NCBI GenBank assembly: GCA_964247055.1
Contig: OZ176055.1
Coordinates: forward strand, 558,001 to 622,000
Direction: 5' to 3'
Origin: Paragordius varius
Taxonomy: Eukaryota > Nematomorpha
Length of the DNA: 64,000 bases
Part shown: piece after piece, positions 10,879 to 22,750 of the stretch
Numbering within the stretch: the stretch's first letter is position 1
Layout of the letters: the number at the start of each line of letters is the position of its first letter
Program-made: the position numbers and the translations under genes
The notes under the pieces: model-generated
The model's database searches: none
The model's input: only the letters and a program-made list of their open reading frames with translations
What the model was told of the DNA's origin: nothing

Positions 10879-12905
10879 TATTATTATCATCCGGTTAATC
10901 ACTCAGTACCACCAACGTACTGCACCTCCCCGATTGCTGAGATTGAACAACACTTCCAATACCTTTACAATAATAACCTACCACCACCACTCATTAATAA
11001 TAACTCTCTTTCCGCTCCAATGATGTCGGATATCGCTTTCAGTTGTACAGAGGTCTCCGATAAACTTAAAAAATGGAAAACACCTCACCCGGGCCCGATG
11101 GAATAAGCTAGATGCTAAATATCTCTGTCTCCAACACAGATTCCCATTTTATGGAACCACTCCACCATCATTTTGATCCATAAACATGGCGATAAAAACA
11201 CCTTAAAAAACGGGTGACCTTCGCCCTCACCAGTTGCCTGTATAGGCTATTCGCGGCCCTAGTCTCGAACAAAATAACCCAGCATCTCGTTACAAACAAT
11301 CTACTAGCTCCCCGTCAAATGCGCTTCCTCCCTTATGACGGGTGCTTTGAGCTGAATTACATGATAAAATCTAAACTTGATCTCTCTAAAAAGAAGAAAA
11401 AACAAGCTCATGTCACATGCATTAACATATGCGTTTGACAAAATTTCGCACCCAATCATCCTAAACAACCTTAAAAGGGTTGGTGTTTCGGATGGCATAA
11501 TATCCATCATTGCAACCTCTCTCTCACTGGCCAAAACATCCAACGTGCCGGTAATGAGGTCCTTTCTCCGATTAATCTAAACAGGGGCATCAAACAAGGT
11601 AGCCCCATCTCAGGGCTCTTGTTTATAATCGGTTTGAATGAGATCATGAAGCGGGCCTCCAATAGGGGGATTGATCTGTATGCATATGCTGATGACATCA
11701 TATGCATATCCCGCAATGAAAGTGAACATCAAAGCAACATCAACTTTATTGTTAACGAACTGCTGATGCATCTCAATGTCAATCCTGAAAAATGCTCAAA
11801 CATCAACGTCAACAGCAATTCCTCTTTTTTGATAAATGATACAAGGATCCCCAATCGTGGGGTCCATCAAACCATAAAATACCTGGGAAATCCAATAGGG
11901 TTGTTCCCTACTATTCCTCTCCCAGACATTGAACTAGCTGACAAAATTGCCAAATCAATTCTTGCCCCATGGCAAAAATTAGACGCAATCAAAAGCTTTA
12001 TCTTTAAACTATTTCCTCCGATTAAATCAGTTCAATTACGCTACAAGTGACAAACTAGATACGGAAATGATGCATATATTAAAACCAATACTAGGGCTCC
12101 CAAAAGATGCTACTAACAATTACATCTTCGCATCGTTGAGTAAGGGAACTCTAGGTATCCAGCAGCTAAAAAGCCACTTCAATATTTTCAGGATTGATGC
12201 TGCATTTAAACTCCTTCACTCAAATGACCCCTTAGTCAAAAATTATGCTCAAAAAGAGCTAAATTTAACAGTTAAAAAAAGCTTAGACTCACCTCAACCC
12301 CATCTCATGATTATGTGTGCAAATACCTTTCCGGCAAGGAAGATGATGCGAGTGGCGATATCAATTACGCAAACGTATAATCACTCGCAAATCTTCATTA
12401 TCGCTTGCCGCGACATGGGTCTCCCTTGGTGAATCTTACGCCATTCATTTCCGTCAAAGTACAATAATAAGTAGTAAAATATCTCAAATCCATACCCAAA
12501 GAATTTTCTGTTATATCTGAAAATCAAAAAGTTGATGACTCAAACTTACGACCTGATTAGGTAATAACTGATAACACCAACTGCTACATAATAGATCCGA
12601 CGATCCTGAAAACAGAGTTTTAGACGACGATTTAACACTAAGTCACTAAATATGATCACCTGATCGGCTCCTTCACTGGAAAATACAATGTTGAAATCAT
12701 GCCTGTAGTCATAGGAGCCCAAGGCATGACAAACTTTTTGACGCACGTGTAATAAAACACCCCACCCGTTTCAAACAAGAACTCATCGCGAAAATGCTCA
12801 AATCTTCTTTTGACATCTACCACCTATTCAGTGATCGGAACATTCAATCTCTACTTGAAACTTCCGCAATTGCCCTCCCGACAACCAACTCCGCGCTCGA
12901 TATAA
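10879..12905 (+). pseudogene. R2-like LINE relic, plus strand, head-to-head with previous copy
   Basis: Readable plus-strand pieces: RT N-terminus (10864-11106), WRPIAL/FLPYDGCFELNY segment (11214-11438), RT motifs B and C with LYAYADDIICIS (11619-12050), the MMHILKPILGLPKDATNNY block (12067-12432), and a degraded endonuclease C-terminus (12540-12890). Frame breaks separate all of these, and the CCHC region is deleted near 12440-12520. The 3' end abuts the 3' flank of the U1 at 12950-13062, antisense to that U1. Confidence 0.8.
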
Positions 12906-12949
12906 TGTTGATTTTTTAAAAAAACTAAATTTTAGTTTATTAGATATAA

Positions 12950-13062
12950 AGCGGTAAGCGCGAACGCAAACCGCCAACACCCATAAATTATGCGCTTAAC
13001 GTACCACAATTTGGAGTAGTTATAGCTATCAACTAGGATATCTCCCTTCTTAATCGGAGAAA
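12950..13062 (-). ncRNA. Variant U1 snRNA 3' portion lacking stem-loop II
   Basis: Stem-loop IV, the Sm region and stem-loop III are present and the end lies in stem-loop I at the LINE junction. About 31 nt equal to the whole U1A-binding stem-loop II are cleanly missing between the AGCTAT and CAACTAGGA blocks. Its 5' partner is the stub at 17403-17424. Confidence 0.85.
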
Positions 13063-16000
13063 TTTTAATTTATTAAAAAAGGGTATTATAAATATATTAT
13101 AAACAATTGCTAAAGAAAATGCAAAGGTATTGTGTAAATTAAATAATAAGGGAAAGAAGACCAAGCGTGAGTGGGAGATTGCAAAGAAAACATATAACAA
13201 AATTTGTTGTAGTATAAATGCTGAATGTTTTAATAAATAATATATAATGAAATATAAAGAGTAACAGTGTGGATGAAATGTGAGGTTTGATAGATTTAAT
13301 TTTGATTTGAGCAAGCAGGCTGGTCATTGAGAGGGTCGACTAAGGGGGTAGTGCTTGGCGGTTGGATGTTCCGACCACTGATGAATAGGTGGTAGATATC
13401 ACAGGAGGATTTGAGCACTTCTGCGATGAGGTCCTGCTTGATACGGTTGGGGTATTTTATACCGAGTGCATCGAAGAGTTTGTCATTTCGGGGGTACCAG
13501 GAGCCTAGAGCTCCTATCACCACTGGGATAATTTCAACGTTGGAATATTTTTCAGAGAGGGAGCAAATTACCATTTTGATCCCTTTATTTTTTAGGGGGA
13601 TCGTATTTTGTTAGCTTGGTGTTAAAAGCATCGTCTAAAGATGATATTCTGTTTTCATAAGGGATTGTGGGGTCAATAATGTAACAATTGGTATTATCAA
13701 TTATCACTAGGTCGGGACGAAGGTTTGATTCATCAACCTTTTGATTTTCGGAGATAATCGAGAATTTTTTGGGTAGTATTGATTTAATGTAGTCAACCAC
13801 TCTGTTGTGACGCTCAGTTACAATACCTGTGTCTAACAGGCAGTGGTTGATTACATGAGACCCGGATTCGATCCGGTTCTTGCACCTTCTGCAAGATGTG
13901 TCGTCAAACCTTTCCGGTTTGCTATTAAGAGGAAGGTTGAGTCTGGCCCTATAGATAGATCTCCAATCCTTAAACCTCAGGTTTTTGCCTGAGAATAAGG
14001 AGTGTGAAGATTTATCCAAGGCGACACATTCCATTATCCTACCTTGGTTTGCAATTTGGTGGAAATTCAGGTCCTTCTCACCTCTTATTGCATTCCGGAA
14101 AAGATTGACGAGGGAATTTTTTAGATCAGGAACTATCAGTTTATGATGCAACTGAATGGCAAAGGAAGAGTCACCCAGGAGGACCCAGGTCGCACCCAGT
14201 GAAATTGAGGACTTGCGAGCAAGAGACCATACATTAGCGTAATTGGTATAGCCATTCGCCTCCTATTCCTTGCCGGAGAGATATTTGCATAATTGGTCAT
14301 GAGATGGTGATGTGGTGAGTCTGCACCTTTTTTTAACTGTAGAATTGAGTTCGTCCTGGGCTTTTTTGACCATGGGGTCATTAGTCTGAAGCAGTTTAAA
14401 AGCTGCATCGATAATGAAGATGTTGAAATCACTTTTTAGCTGCTGAATACCTAGGGCTCCCTTACTCCTCGATGCAAAGATATAGTTGTTAGTAGCATTT
14501 GGGAGCCCTAGTATTGGTTTCAGTATGCGCATCATTTCCGTGTCTAATTTATCACTTGTGGCGTAATTGAACTGATTCAAACGAAGGTAATAAGTTAAAG
14601 TTGGATAGTAAAAGCTTTTGATTGCGTCTAATTTTTGCCATGGGGCAAGAATTGATTTGGCAATTTTGTCAGCTAGTTCAATGTCTGGGAGAGGAATAGT
14701 AGGGAACAACCCTATTGGATTTCCCAGGTATTTTATGGTTTGATGGACCCCACGATTGGGGATCCTTGTATCATTTATCAAAAAAGAGGAATTGCTGTTG
14801 ACGTTGATGTTTGAGCATTTTTCAGGATTGACATTATGATGCATCAGATTCAGTTCGTTAACAATAAAGTTGATGTTGCTTTGATGTTCACTTTCATTGC
14901 GGGATATGCATATGATGTCATCAGCATATGCATACAGATCAATCCCCCTATTGGAGGCCCGCTTCATGATCTCATTCAAACCGATTATAAACAAGAGCCC
15001 TGAGATGGGGCTACCTTGTTTGATGCCCCTGTTTAGATTAATCGGAGAAAGGACCTCATTACCGGCACGTTGGATGTTTTGGCCAGTGAGAAGGAGGTTA
15101 CAATGAGGGATATTATGCCATTCGAAACACCAACCCTTTTAAGGTTGTTTAATATGATTGAGTGCGGCATTTTATCAAACGCATATGTTAATGCATGTGA
15201 CATGAGCTTGTTTTTTCTTCTTTTTAGAGAGATCAAGTTTAGATTTTATCATGTAATTCAGCTCAAAGCACCCGTCATAAGGGAGGAAGCCCTTTTGATG
15301 GGGAGCTAGTAAATGGTTTGTTATGAGATGTTGAGTGATTTTGTTCGAAACTAGTGCAGCGAAAAGCCTTTATAGGCAACTGGTTAGATCGATGGGTCGC
15401 CAGTTTTTTAAATTGTCTTTAGCACCATGCTTATGGATTAAAATGGTGGTGGAGTGGTTCCAAGAAGAGGGAATCTTTCTGTGCTGTAAACAGAGATTAA
15501 ATAGTTTGGTTAGAATGATTGCTTTTGGATCTTTGTTTTTTAAGTCTCTGTAACTGATACCATCAGGCCCGGCTGAGGTGTTTTCCATTTTCTTTAGTTT
15601 ATCGGAAACTTCCGTGCAGTTGAATGAGATCTCCGGCATCATTGGTGGGGAAACAGGATCATCATTAATGAGAGGTGCTGAGAGGTTATTGTTGTAAAGG
15701 GTTTGAAAGTGTTCTTCTATCTCGGTAATCGGGGCCGTGCAGCAGGCGGGTGGACCTTGGATAATTAGCCGGATGGCTCTTCTTCTGTTTAAACGATATA
15801 TTATTTGAATGTATTTAGGGTAGAGGTTAATTTGCTGGGGAGGGTTTGAGATTTTAGATTGGTTGGCTGTTTGTTGTATTGGATGAAAGAAGTCATTAAG
15901 TTCTAATACGAATGCATCTACTTCTTCCCAGTTATCAGCTTAGATTACAGTAAGTTTTTGAAGGAGGGAGGATAAATTTAATTGCTCAGGTGGTGAGTGA

Positions 16001-17402
16001 TTTGGATTAGCTAAGGGTGAGCTTGGTCGTCAGTTGGTAATATCTATAGGGTTTAGATTGGGCTTTTTGGTAGGATTGATGGTGGATTGGTTTACAACCT
16101 TTTTCCTCTTACACAAGGGTTTGGAGGTTGGTGCAGAATTATCAACCTCAATGTTCCAGTTTTAGGAGGTAGTGGCAGACTCAGACTCGATCGAAGTCAG
16201 GATGTTGAATCAATTGCTTAGATCAATGTGTGGTGTACAAGGATTATAGAAATCAGACTCGAAAAGGTCATGATCTGAATCCTCGTTATTATTATTGTTA
16301 TTAGTGATGCGGTGCATAAGATTAGAATGGAATTTCAGATTAAGTAATGATTTAGTTTTGATAATTGGATTACGTGGTGGATCATGAAATCTTTCGTGCT
16401 TACGTAGGCTTGAGACTCTTTGGAAGGATAGGGAGCATTTAGAGCATTTTTTAAAAAAACTTTTTAACGGTATAGGGTTGTCCCAGTGGGGGCAGGATGG
16501 CAGTTGTGAGCTAGGGGTTGTCCCAATGTCCACATTGCAAGGATAGCATCTGTGAGCGACTGTAGGGGTACAATTTTGCTTATCCTTCAGGTGTCTGAGC
16601 AGGGACAGCTTCTGTGATGTCCAGATTGAGCAGCGGCTAGACATCAAGCAATCATCGTAAGGGCAAACAAAGTGGTTTGCCAACGGAAAAAAGAGGGTGA
16701 GAACATTATTTACTAAAGTAGGCTGTTTGCCAAAAGCCGGGTTCACAGTTGTGGTGTATTTTTGTTGTTGCCGAGTGTGAGAGATGGCAGCGTGTGTTGG
16801 AGCGGGATTAGACTTCTCATTAATGTTTGGTATGTTCAGACACTCATTAGTGAGATCTTGGCAGGGTGGATTATCAAAAAAGACTGCAGCAGCTTCAAAA
16901 CCAGGTCTACTTATTGTTGATGAAGTGGTACAGATTGGAGATGATGTAGATGAGGCGATTGTGTTGATAACTGGACTAGAATATATCGAAGTTAAGTTGA
17001 GTGTTAAAAGATATGATGATAAGGAAGATGTAATCTGACTGTGAGACGGTAGAGTGTTATGGATAACATGTGTGATGGAGAAAGAGCTAGAGGCAGCAGT
17101 TGAACTTGACGCGTGGCATGGTAAACTGGGAAAGTGTTCCTCATCAATTATTAATCTAGGAGTATCTTCATAAAATGGTTCAATTTCATATGTGTTCTGC
17201 ATGGAAAGATAAGAGAATAAATGTTAATGGATAGAATCAATAAAGATAAGATATTTATAGATAAGAATGAGTATAAGAAAAGTGAATGCAGAATCTAATA
17301 ATAAGCGAAAAAAAACAGGATATGGTAAGGTTAAATTAATAAAGATTAATAAATGCAGTGAAAAAAGTCAGATAAAATTTGGACAGAGTTTCGCCGTGCA
17401 AC
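13063..17402 (-). mobile_element. Most complete U1-inserted R2-like LINE, ~4.34 kb, both ends defined
   Basis: On the minus strand the element runs from GTTGCACGGCGAAACTCTG (17402 downward) through a ~200 nt 5' UTR, a ~3.9 kb coding span (17202-13296) and a ~230 nt 3' UTR ending TTTAATAAATTAAAATTT at the U1 junction. Upstream is the first 22 nt of variant U1 (17403-17424); downstream is the rest of U1 (13062-12950). The ends therefore sit between U1 nt ~22 and ~25 in sense orientation. There is no long target duplication and no poly(A) tail beyond the A-rich end. The known relatives with this architecture are RLE-type LINEs such as R2, NeSL and Utopia. Confidence 0.85.
13296..17202 (-). pseudogene. 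R2-like LINE polyprotein (zinc fingers, RT, restriction-like endonuclease), broken
   Basis: The N-terminal open piece (17202-16210, 330 aa, start MQNTYEIEPF) is Ser/Thr-rich and then carries zinc-finger motifs: C180-C185-H204 with the fourth ligand position 209 changed to Gln, a CYPC pair at 219-222, and a classical C253-C256-H269-H273 finger. RT follows: the N-terminal block with SAGPDGISYRDLK (15642-15370) and the B/C motifs with YADDIICIS (14994-14263). The C-terminus (14151-13296) has CRRC-x8-H-x4-C and the nuclease core RPDLVI…D (PD-x12-D), ending at a stop 230 nt before the U1 junction. At least four frame interruptions split the ~1,300-codon span, so no full protein is made. In such elements the fingers bind target DNA, the nuclease nicks it and the RT primes from the nick. 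Confidence 0.85.
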
Positions 17403-17424
17403 AAATCCTGCGCCAAGTAAGTAC
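17403..17424 (-). ncRNA. Variant U1 snRNA 5' stub (nt 1-22)
   Basis: The minus strand reads TACTTACTTGGCGCAGGATTT, the 5' splice-site recognition end of variant U1 including the C9-to-U change, then passes straight into the LINE 5' UTR. The same AATTTATAT box as in the whole genes lies 25-33 bp upstream (17449-17457). Confidence 0.88.
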
Positions 17425-18943
17425 CTTACACAGTTTTGCCTCTGTTCATATAAATTATTACAAAAGTACATTACGATAGACTTAAAAAAATATTCGTATT
17501 AAATAAAATATCAATATAAAAGTTGATACTATGAATGTGATATGGGAAAAGAGGGCGCATAAATTACGTGATAAGCTTATTACGATCTCAAATTTTTATA
17601 TATGTAGCATTAAAGTCTTAAATTCTGAAATAAAAAGTCATGATACCACCGTTATTAGTAAAATTATATATTAGCATATGGAGTAAACGATTGTTAGTGC
17701 AAAATAAAATAAAAAAACTTTTTTGGAGAAACAGGGGGATAATTTGAGTTTATACAAAATTAGGGGACAATCTTGGTATAAGGAAAAAGTCCGCATTTGG
17801 TTTTTTATATTACGATAGAAAAAGTGTAAAAATATGAGTGAAAAATAATTTCCTAGTTACTGTAAAAAAATGTTAAATTTTCAATTCATGGTAGAATTAG
17901 GTAAATTACACAAACGTATGTATGGTAGATAATTTCGTATGTTACCATAAAATTTTTACATTTTTCTAACGCAATTTTAAGAAAATAATGCGCACTTTTA
18001 ACATATACCAAGATTGTCCCCGAATTTCGTATACACAATTCATAATATCCCCCTGTTTTTGAAAAGTGTTTTTTATATAATTTTGCACTAACAATCTTTT
18101 ACTCCATACGCTACTGTATCTCTTATGAAAAATCACAAACTTAACACCTGTTTTTATAGTTTTTTATTTAATGATAAAAAAATTATTTTTGTTACATAAA
18201 TTAATTTTACACACAAAATGATACTTGCTAATATTTATAAAAGAAAGTATTTTCTCACCAATTGTAAAATCTCTATTTAATTGTATAAAAAATAAAATGG
18301 ATGTTAACAAGTAATGTGCACCTTTCCTTAGATTATATTTAAACGCACGTGAAAAAAAGTATATATGTAAACGAATAAGGTAAAAAATACAGGGATAACT
18401 TTTAAGTATATTTTTACAATAACGTATGATAAAAAACAAAAAAATAATTCCTATCGCTTAACATAGATATTTATTCAATTATGATCATTTTTATGCCATA
18501 CACTACTGTACATGCGTGAATTTTTTTATAGCTTTTGCTGTAAAAAAATGAGTAATAATCTTTTCGAAAAGATAGGATTATATCTTAAAATTCGGAAATT
18601 TTTTTAATCTTGAAAGATTTTGTTGTATTAACCTTTATAATTAGAATAATTATGTAATAAAAATGTAATCTTAAAACAAATTAATATGTGTAACGAATGT
18701 CAAGTGGCCCCATTATAAATATAATAAATATAAACGCCCTTTATAAATATACTTAATGCATGGAGTATTGGAAATCATAAGTCTCCTCGGAATAGTACAA
18801 ATTGATTATAAAATTTCATTAGATGAAGGTCAATTTGTTTTGGAACATTCATATTCAGATAGAATCTAAGATGAAATATTAAATTTAATAGGCATCTTGA
18901 AGTTAAAAAATAAAATTATATTATTAGAGCGTTTCTTGTTTAA
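17425..18943. promoter_or_regulatory. Divergent intergenic region between two interrupted U1 genes
   Basis: This ~1.5 kb separates the variant U1 stub (-) from the canonical U1 stub (+). It is the reverse complement of 46843-48253, for example 18301-18420 against 47341-47460. Each end has an AATTTATAT/AAATTATAT box 23-33 bp from the U1 start (17449-17457 minus; 18913-18921 plus). No coding gene is evident; the 91-aa frame at 18164-18439 is AT-driven. Confidence 0.65.
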
Positions 18944-18953
18944 ATACTTACCT
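18944..18953 (+). ncRNA. Canonical U1 snRNA 5' stub (nt 1-10)
   Basis: ATACTTACCT, the first ten nucleotides of canonical U1, is followed directly by LINE coding sequence. U1 nt 11 to ~22 and the LINE 5' UTR are absent, consistent with a 5'-truncated insertion that also removed target bases. Ten bases alone would be weak evidence. The position is confirmed by the promoter box upstream and by the matching U1 3' part at 22751. Confidence 0.75.
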
Positions 18954-21900
18954 CTTCATCTACATCATCTCCAATTTGTACCACTTCATCAACAATAAGT
19001 AACCTGGTTTTGATGCTGCTGCAGTCTTTTTTGATAATCCACGCTGCCAAGATCTCACTAATGAGTGTCTGAACATACCAAACATTAATGAGAAGTCTAA
19101 TCCCGCTCCAACACACGCTGCCATCTCTCACACTCGGCAACAACAAAAATACACCAAAACTGTGAACCCGGCTTTTGGCAAACAGCCTACTTTAGTAAAT
19201 AATGTTCTCACCCGCTTTTTTCCACTGGCAAACCACTTTGTTTGCCCTTACGATGATTGCTTGATGTCTAGCCGCTGCTCAATCTGGACATCACAGAAGC
19301 TGTCCCTGCTCAGACACCTGAAGGATAAGCACAATTGTACCCCTACAGTCGCTCACAAATGCTGTCCTTGCAATGTGGACATTGGGACAACCCTATACCG
19401 TTAAAAAGTTTTTTTACAAATGCTCTAAATGCTCCCTATCCTTCCAAAGGGCCTCAAGCCAGCCTACGTAAGCACGAAAGATCTCATGATCCACCACGTA
19501 ATCCAATTACCAAAACTAAATCATTACTTGATCTGAAATTCCATTCTAATCTTATACACCGCATCAATAACAATAATAATAACGAGGATTCAGATCATGA
19601 CCTTTTCGAGTCTGATTTCTATAATCCTTGTACACCACACATTGATCTAAGCAATTGATTGAACATCCTGACTTCGATCGAGTCTGAGTCTGCCACTACC
19701 TCCTAAAACTGGAACATTGAGGTTGATAATTCTGCACCAACCTCCAAACCCTTGTGTAAGAGGAAAAAGGTTGTAAACCAATCCTCTTACCAAAAAGCCC
19801 AATCTAAACCCTAATGATATTACCAACTGACCACCAAGCTCACCCTTAGCTAATCCAAATCACTCACCACCTGAGCAATTAAATTTATCCTCCCTCCTTC
19901 AAAAACTTACTGTAATCTAAGCTGATAACTGGGAAGAAGTAGATGCATTCGTATTAGAACTTAATGACTTCTTTCATCCAATACAACAAACAGCCAACCA
20001 ATCTAAAATCTCAAACCCTCCCCAGCAAATTAACCTATCCCCTAAATACATTCAAAAAATATATCGTTTAAACAGAAGAAGAGCCATCCGGCTAATTACC
20101 CAAGGTCCACCCGCCTACTGCACGGCCCCGATTACCGAGATAGAAGAACACTTTCAAACCCTTTACAACAAAACCCTCTCAGCACCTCTCATTAATGATG
20201 ATCCTGTTTCCCCACCTATGATGCCGGAGATCTCATTCAATTGCACGGAAGTTTCCAATAAACTAAAATGGAAAACACCTCAGCCGGGCTTGATGGTATC
20301 AGTTACAGAGACTTAAAAAACAAAGATCCAAAAGCAATCATTCTAACCAAACTATTTAATCTCTGTTTACAGCACAGAAAGATTCCCTCTTCTTGGAACC
20401 ACTCCACCACCATTAGCCCTCACCAGTTGCCTTTATAGGCTATTCGCGGCCCTAGTCGCCAATAAAATAAGTAAGCACCTCATCTCAAATCAACTTCTAG
20501 CTCCCTGTCAAAAGAGCTTCCTCCCTTATGACGGGTGCTTTGAGCTGAATTATATGATAAAATCTAAACTTGATGTTTTTAAAGAAAAGAAACAACATGC
20601 TAATATCACTTGTATAGACATATCCAACGCCTTCGATAAAATCCCACACCCGATCATTCTACACAACCTGAAAAGGGTAGGTGTATCGGATGGCACGATC
20701 TCTCTCCTCGCAAATTCTTTATCAATGGCTACCACATCTATCCGCGCCGGCAATGAGTTTACCTCTCCGGTTAAACTTGGCAGGGGCATGAAACAAGGAT
20801 GCCCCCCCTCAGGTCTCCTATTCATAATCGGCCTAAACGAGATTATCAGGAGAGCCTCCGATAAAGGGTACGATTTATTTGCATATGCAGATGATATCAT
20901 CTGCATATCCGGCAATAATATAGATCATCAACTGAATATTAACTTCATTCAATGAACTTAAGATTCAACTTGATGTCAACCCAGGAAAATGTTATAATAT
21001 TAATGTCAACAACGATTATTCATTTTCGATAAATAATATAAAGATCCCTAATTGTGGGGCTCACCAAACCATAAAATATCTGGAAAATCCAATAGGGTTA
21101 TTCCCTACTATTCCCCTGCCAGATATTGAACTAGAGGACAAAATTGCCAAATCTAATCTTGCCCCATGGCAAAAATTATACGCAATCAAAAGCTTTTACT
21201 ATCCAACTTTAACTTATTACCTTCGTTTGAATCAGTTCAATTACGCCACAAGTGATATAGACACGGAAATGATGCGCATAATGAAACCAATACTAGGGCT
21301 CCCAAAAGATGCTACTAACAACTATATCTTTGCATCGAGGAGTAAGGGAGCCCTAGGTATTCAGCAGCTAAAAAGTGATTTCAACATCTTCAGGATCGAT
21401 GCAGCTTTTAAACTTATCCATTCAAATGACTCCACGATAAAAAATTATGCACAGGAAGATCTAAAGCTAACAGTTAAAAAAAAAGGTATAGACTGACCTC
21501 AGATCCATCTCATGACCTACTATGCAATTATCTATCAGACAAGGAAGAGGCGAGTGGCCATATCAATTACGCTAACGTATGGTCACTCGCTCGCAAGTCC
21601 TCAATTTCACTGGGTGCGTCCTGGGTCCCCCTAGGCGGCTCTTCCTTCGCTATTTAATTCCAACAAAATTTAATAGTCCCAGATTTAAAAAATTCCCTCG
21701 TCAATCTTTTCCGGAATGCAATAAGAGGTGAGAAGGACCTGAATTTCCACCATCTTGCAAACCAAGGTAGGATAATGGAATGTGTCGCCTTGGATAAATC
21801 TTCACATTCCTTCTTATTCTCAAGCAAAAACCTGAAGTTTAAGGATTGGAGATTTATCCATAGGGCCAGACTCAACCTTCTCCCTCTTAATAGCAAACCG

Positions 21901-22750
21901 GGAACGTTTGACGATACATCTTGCAGAAGATGCAAGAACCTGATCAAATCCAGATCTCATGTGATAAACCACTGCCTGTTAGACACAGGTATTGTCACTG
22001 AGCACCACAACAGAGTAATTGATTACATTAAATCCATCCTACCCAAAAAATTCACCGTTATATCGGAAAATCAAAGAGTTGGTGATTTTAATCTACGACC
22101 TGATCTAATTATAACCGACAATACTAACTGTTACATTATCGATCCCACAATCCCATATGAAAACAAAATCTCCTCATTAGAGGACGCGTTTAACAATAAA
22201 CTTACCAAATATGATCATTTAATCGGCAACCTCTCTAAAAGGTACCCTAATATTGAAATAATTCCAGTAGTTATAGGAGCCCTAGGCTCGTGGTACCCGT
22301 CCAACGATAAACTCTTTGACGCCCTTAAAATTAAATATTTCACCCGTTTTTATCAAGAACTCATCGCAGAAGTTCTCAAAGCCTCCTGCGACATCTATCT
22401 GTTCATCAGTGGCAGAAACGTTCAACCTCAACCTGAAATTCCCATAGTTGGCTCAGCTGTCATCCCGCCTCTGTGTTCATGCCAAAATTAGTTCCTGCAA
22501 TCTCCATTTTCATCCCCCCGTGTTATATTTTATTTCATTACATATTTATTTATTCAAACACTCAGCATTTTTATTTGAACAAAATTATGTGATATATTTC
22601 CTTTGCAATCTCCCATTCACGCTTTTTCTTCTTTTCCTTATTATGAATAGTTGTTTATATATGTATATATAAAATTGTACACTAATAGTATTATTTTCTA
22701 TTACAGCAAATGCATTTAAAATATTTATATTATTTATTTAATAAATTGTA
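18954..22750 (+). pseudogene. R2-like LINE in canonical U1, plus strand, 5'-truncated
   Basis: Starts inside the zinc-finger domain coding region and runs to the U1 junction. Zinc-finger pieces lie at 19162-19404 (finger 1 with its last His intact, unlike the 13-17 kb copy) and 19335-19658. The RT N-terminus (about 20220-20410) is damaged and lacks part of the WRPIAL block. RT A-C motifs with ITCIDISNAFDKIPH and YADDIICIS lie at 20554-20955, and the LGLPKDATNNY block at 21227-21496. The 238-aa C-terminal frame (21775-22491) keeps CRRC-x8-H-x4-C and RPDLIITDN…D. The endonuclease differs from the variant-U1 copies (TVISENQRVGD instead of SIISENQKVDES), and the 3' UTR ends TTTAATAAATTGT. Several frameshifts. 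Confidence 0.85.

Noticed and set aside
14897-15309. Plus-strand frames opposite the LINE (MRDMHMMSSAYAY… types, many copies)
   Set aside because: Recurrent antisense shadows of the RT YADD region, whose codons leave the opposite strand open.
18164-18439. 91-aa frame in the U1 intergenic region as a gene
   Set aside because: Phe/Ile/Lys-rich composition follows AT content, and the inverted copy at 47.3-47.6 kb does not keep it.
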